64,000 bases of DNA from Mactromeris polynyma (lineage: Eukaryota > Mollusca > Bivalvia > Venerida > Mactridae), in contig JASFXZ010000003.1 of assembly GCA_032209605.1 (NCBI GenBank), positions 10,108,807 through 10,172,806 of the forward strand, written 5' to 3'. The notes beneath the pieces are model-generated. The model ran no database searches, had not been told where the DNA came from, and saw only the letters and a program-made list of their open reading frames with translations. The position numbers and the translations under genes are program-made. This document shows, in pieces, positions 61,915 through 64,000 of the stretch (its first letter is position 1; every line of letters begins with the position of its first letter).

Positions 61915-62836
61915 AAAGGAGTAGGTTCACTTACCACCAAAATCGGTCCTGTGTCAAATTCTTTTGAAAACGTCACTGTGATAAGACAATCCAATAAATA
62001 ATACAAAACTGCATTGTTATGCTATATTATCAAAACTGTTACCATGGCAACAGAAATATTTTTTTGGAAAAATATGAAAAAACACATTTTTTTCAAAACA
62101 TATTTAAAATAACTATTTCTGATTGCATAAAATGTTTATAAAAATTGTCTATTTCAATTTTTACAATTGTTCTGTTTTGGTTGTCATGGTAACAATTTTG
62201 AAATATTTGAAAAGAACATTTTTGAGTCCATCTTGAAAAGCTACTTAACAATTGATCAGTTTAAAAGTAATGATCTTCAAAATAAATGACAACACTTTCT
62301 TCTGTAACAATAATTGTTTTCACATTCACAACAAGCGATGTTTTTACACAATTACGGTGTGTTTAAGTCAATGACAGGTCACCTAAATTCAATAATATTG
62401 GACTCGCGCGCATTGTTATCAAGCTAATGTTTTTTAGAATCATTGTAAAGGTACATGAGGAAGATATTTGTTAACAAAATCGGTATGGAATAGTTTACTT
62501 TTATCAATAAAATATGCTAAACAGACGAGATCACGTAGACCCATGGCCTGTCCGTTACCACAACAACCGAAGAATTAAAAACACAAAAGCAATTCAATTC
62601 ATGTCTACTTTATTCTTAGGAAAAAAAATTACAAGATAACATGTCAAGACAGCAAAAAACGAGTTTTTACAATTATGTGTCCTTTGCAGTGGTTCCGTGG
62701 CTATGGCAACTATATACTTCGTAAAAGATTTCAAAACACACTTTTGCATCTGCAATTTGTAAATAATCGTTCTGCGTGAATTCAATAACATTTTGACACA
62801 GGGCCAATTTGGGTGGTAAGTGAACCTGCTCCTTTA
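61915..62836. mobile_element. Inverted-repeat element with X-box-like sites
   Basis: The left AAGGAGTAGGTTCACTTACC and the right end (GGTGGTAAGTGAACCTGCTC) pair over about 45 bases. The 0.9 kb body has no ORF of note but holds three GTTRCCATGGYAAC-like palindromes at 62038, 62180 and 62697. Confidence 0.65.
62038..62051. promoter_or_regulatory. X-box-like (RFX) motif
   Basis: GTTACCATGGCAAC fits the RFX half-site palindrome GTNRCC/RGYAAC. Weaker relatives are GTTGTCATGGTAAC at 62180-62193 and GTGGCTATGGCAAC at 62697-62710. Another, GTTGCCATGGTAAC, lies in intron 5 of A1 at 11046-11059. Activity is unknown. Confidence 0.4.
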
Positions 62837-62880
62837 ACCATAACGTAACAAAGAAGGTTCGATAACAATCATTTTAAAGA

Positions 62881-63055
62881 ACAGTTTGACCTCTACAGAA
62901 CGGCCATCTATTCAGCATCAACTTTCTTCAACAAATTCTTGTTTTTTCTGCTATTAGAATTAACCATCCATTTACCCTCACTAGAGCAACAACCTCTCAA
63001 CAACAGCCAAACGTCGCGTCTCCCAAAGTGTGTTGCTCTGGAGAGGTTGCACTGC
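62881..63055. mobile_element. MITE family 4, outside the array
   Basis: It begins ACAGTTTGACCTCTACAGAA and ends CTCTGGAGAGGTTGCACTG, with CAACAACCTCTC inside. It is the clearest complete copy of this family in the window. Confidence 0.65.
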
Positions 63056-64000
63056 ACGTACATTTTGAGTGCATATGCTTGTTTAATTACATAGATAGCG
63101 ATAGAATACTGCTTCAAATTTGCTTCATATCCGACATTTTGTTGTTCGTCGGCAAAAATTATTCGCATGAAGACGTTTTGAAGTAAAATTAAGTACATTT
63201 GTGTGACATTCTTAACTTAAAGGCGTCTAAAAATGTGTATTATTATAGTTGTCAGAAGTCAGTTTTAAGTTTCTGAATACGCCCACCAGGTCCACGCAGA
63301 GTTTGTGTCAATTATCTGGTCATAATTTAGTACAGGTCAGAAACACATTCTTATTTTTCTCCAACTATCCGCCTACAATGATAATCTCTTTCTGCGGACG
63401 AACAACTTAAATTCATGACAAAACCGCTTTAAACCATTTGTATGCCTGTTAAGACATGAATAACTAAGCACTAGCGGCGTTCAACTGAAATTATCGATAT
63501 CGATACATAGATCAATTGTACCATTTGCTTTCAACTACTGTATTGAAACGTGTGTACTGATATTTGAACTTAAAGTACGGAACAACGACAGTAACATGTA
63601 TTTTCGTTCATAAATGAACATAAATTGTGAATTTAGAAATAATTCTATCTCGGGAGTTGTATAAAATTTAACGGCGTCGGTATAACAAAATCAAGGTTAG
63701 CAGTCTCTTTGAATTAATTAAAAAATATGTGAATTTAACCTTACGTTTTCTTACGATTATGAAACAAAATAAATAGATTGCTTTGCCAATGAAACGTTTA
63801 TACCCACTCTGATCACACGGTTTCTTTATTCTATACAAGCGGTATGGTGGAATGGTTGACCTACAAATCGTCCATTTAATAAAACTGTTAATATAACTGT
63901 GTTAGAAAATTCGGGCAATTTTCTATTTAGCTTACGTATAATGTAGCCTGTAAGTCATTGTTTGTTTTAAATGTATGTTATCGACAGGTACGTATAATGA
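63056..64000. other. No feature recognised
   Basis: No gene, array homology or clear repeat was seen in the final 0.95 kb. Confidence 0.4.

Overview
The window looks like animal nuclear DNA: AT-rich, with small exons, introns of 0.6 to 4.5 kb, GT-AG splice sites and very dense DNA-transposon and SINE remnants. The repeat mix would fit a mollusc such as a bivalve, but nothing in the window fixes the species.

The backbone (0.8-57 kb) is a tandem array of small GTPase genes of the Rac branch of the Rho family. Each complete unit has six exons whose boundaries match those I recall for vertebrate RAC1. The units fall into two kinds. Type A is A1 at 847-12020, A2 remnant at 15195-16448, A3 remnant at 32500-33270 and A4 at 51869-56708. 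Type B is B1 at 23502-26505 and B2 at 42462-49503. They share promoter, intron and 3' flank sequence. Only A1 (188 residues) and B2 (195 residues) keep an open frame from ATG to a C-terminal CKIF prenylation box; the others carry frameshifts, stops, lost splice sites or lost exons. A1 is a fairly conventional Rac with a shortened Rho-insert region. B2 has a strongly remodelled switch I region and DTGGQ in place of DTAGQ.

The array has been expanded and broken by mobile elements. Intron 2 of A1 carries a decayed LINE. Intron 3 of A1 carries a nested pair of inverted-repeat elements, the inner one with a truncated MADF-domain gene facing a transposase N-terminus. A PIF/Harbinger-like region (16449-21360) with a Myb-like-partner remnant and a HARBI1-like transposase remnant lies between A2 and B1. 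Two related Harbinger-like elements lie head to tail in the upstream region of B2 (37479-42324), the second holding two further nested elements. Several MITE families whose ends resemble CAGTnnAACCTC (pogo/Tigger-like by appearance) are scattered through the introns, with tRNA-derived SINEs.

The last 7 kb (57-64 kb) has no array gene. It holds one orphan terminal exon encoding a membrane segment and tail (59887-60087) and several inverted-repeat elements. One of these carries three X-box-like (RFX-type) sites and another carries CRE palindromes.

All calls come from reading the sequence. No database search was possible, and repeat boundaries outside the aligned paralogue comparisons are approximate.
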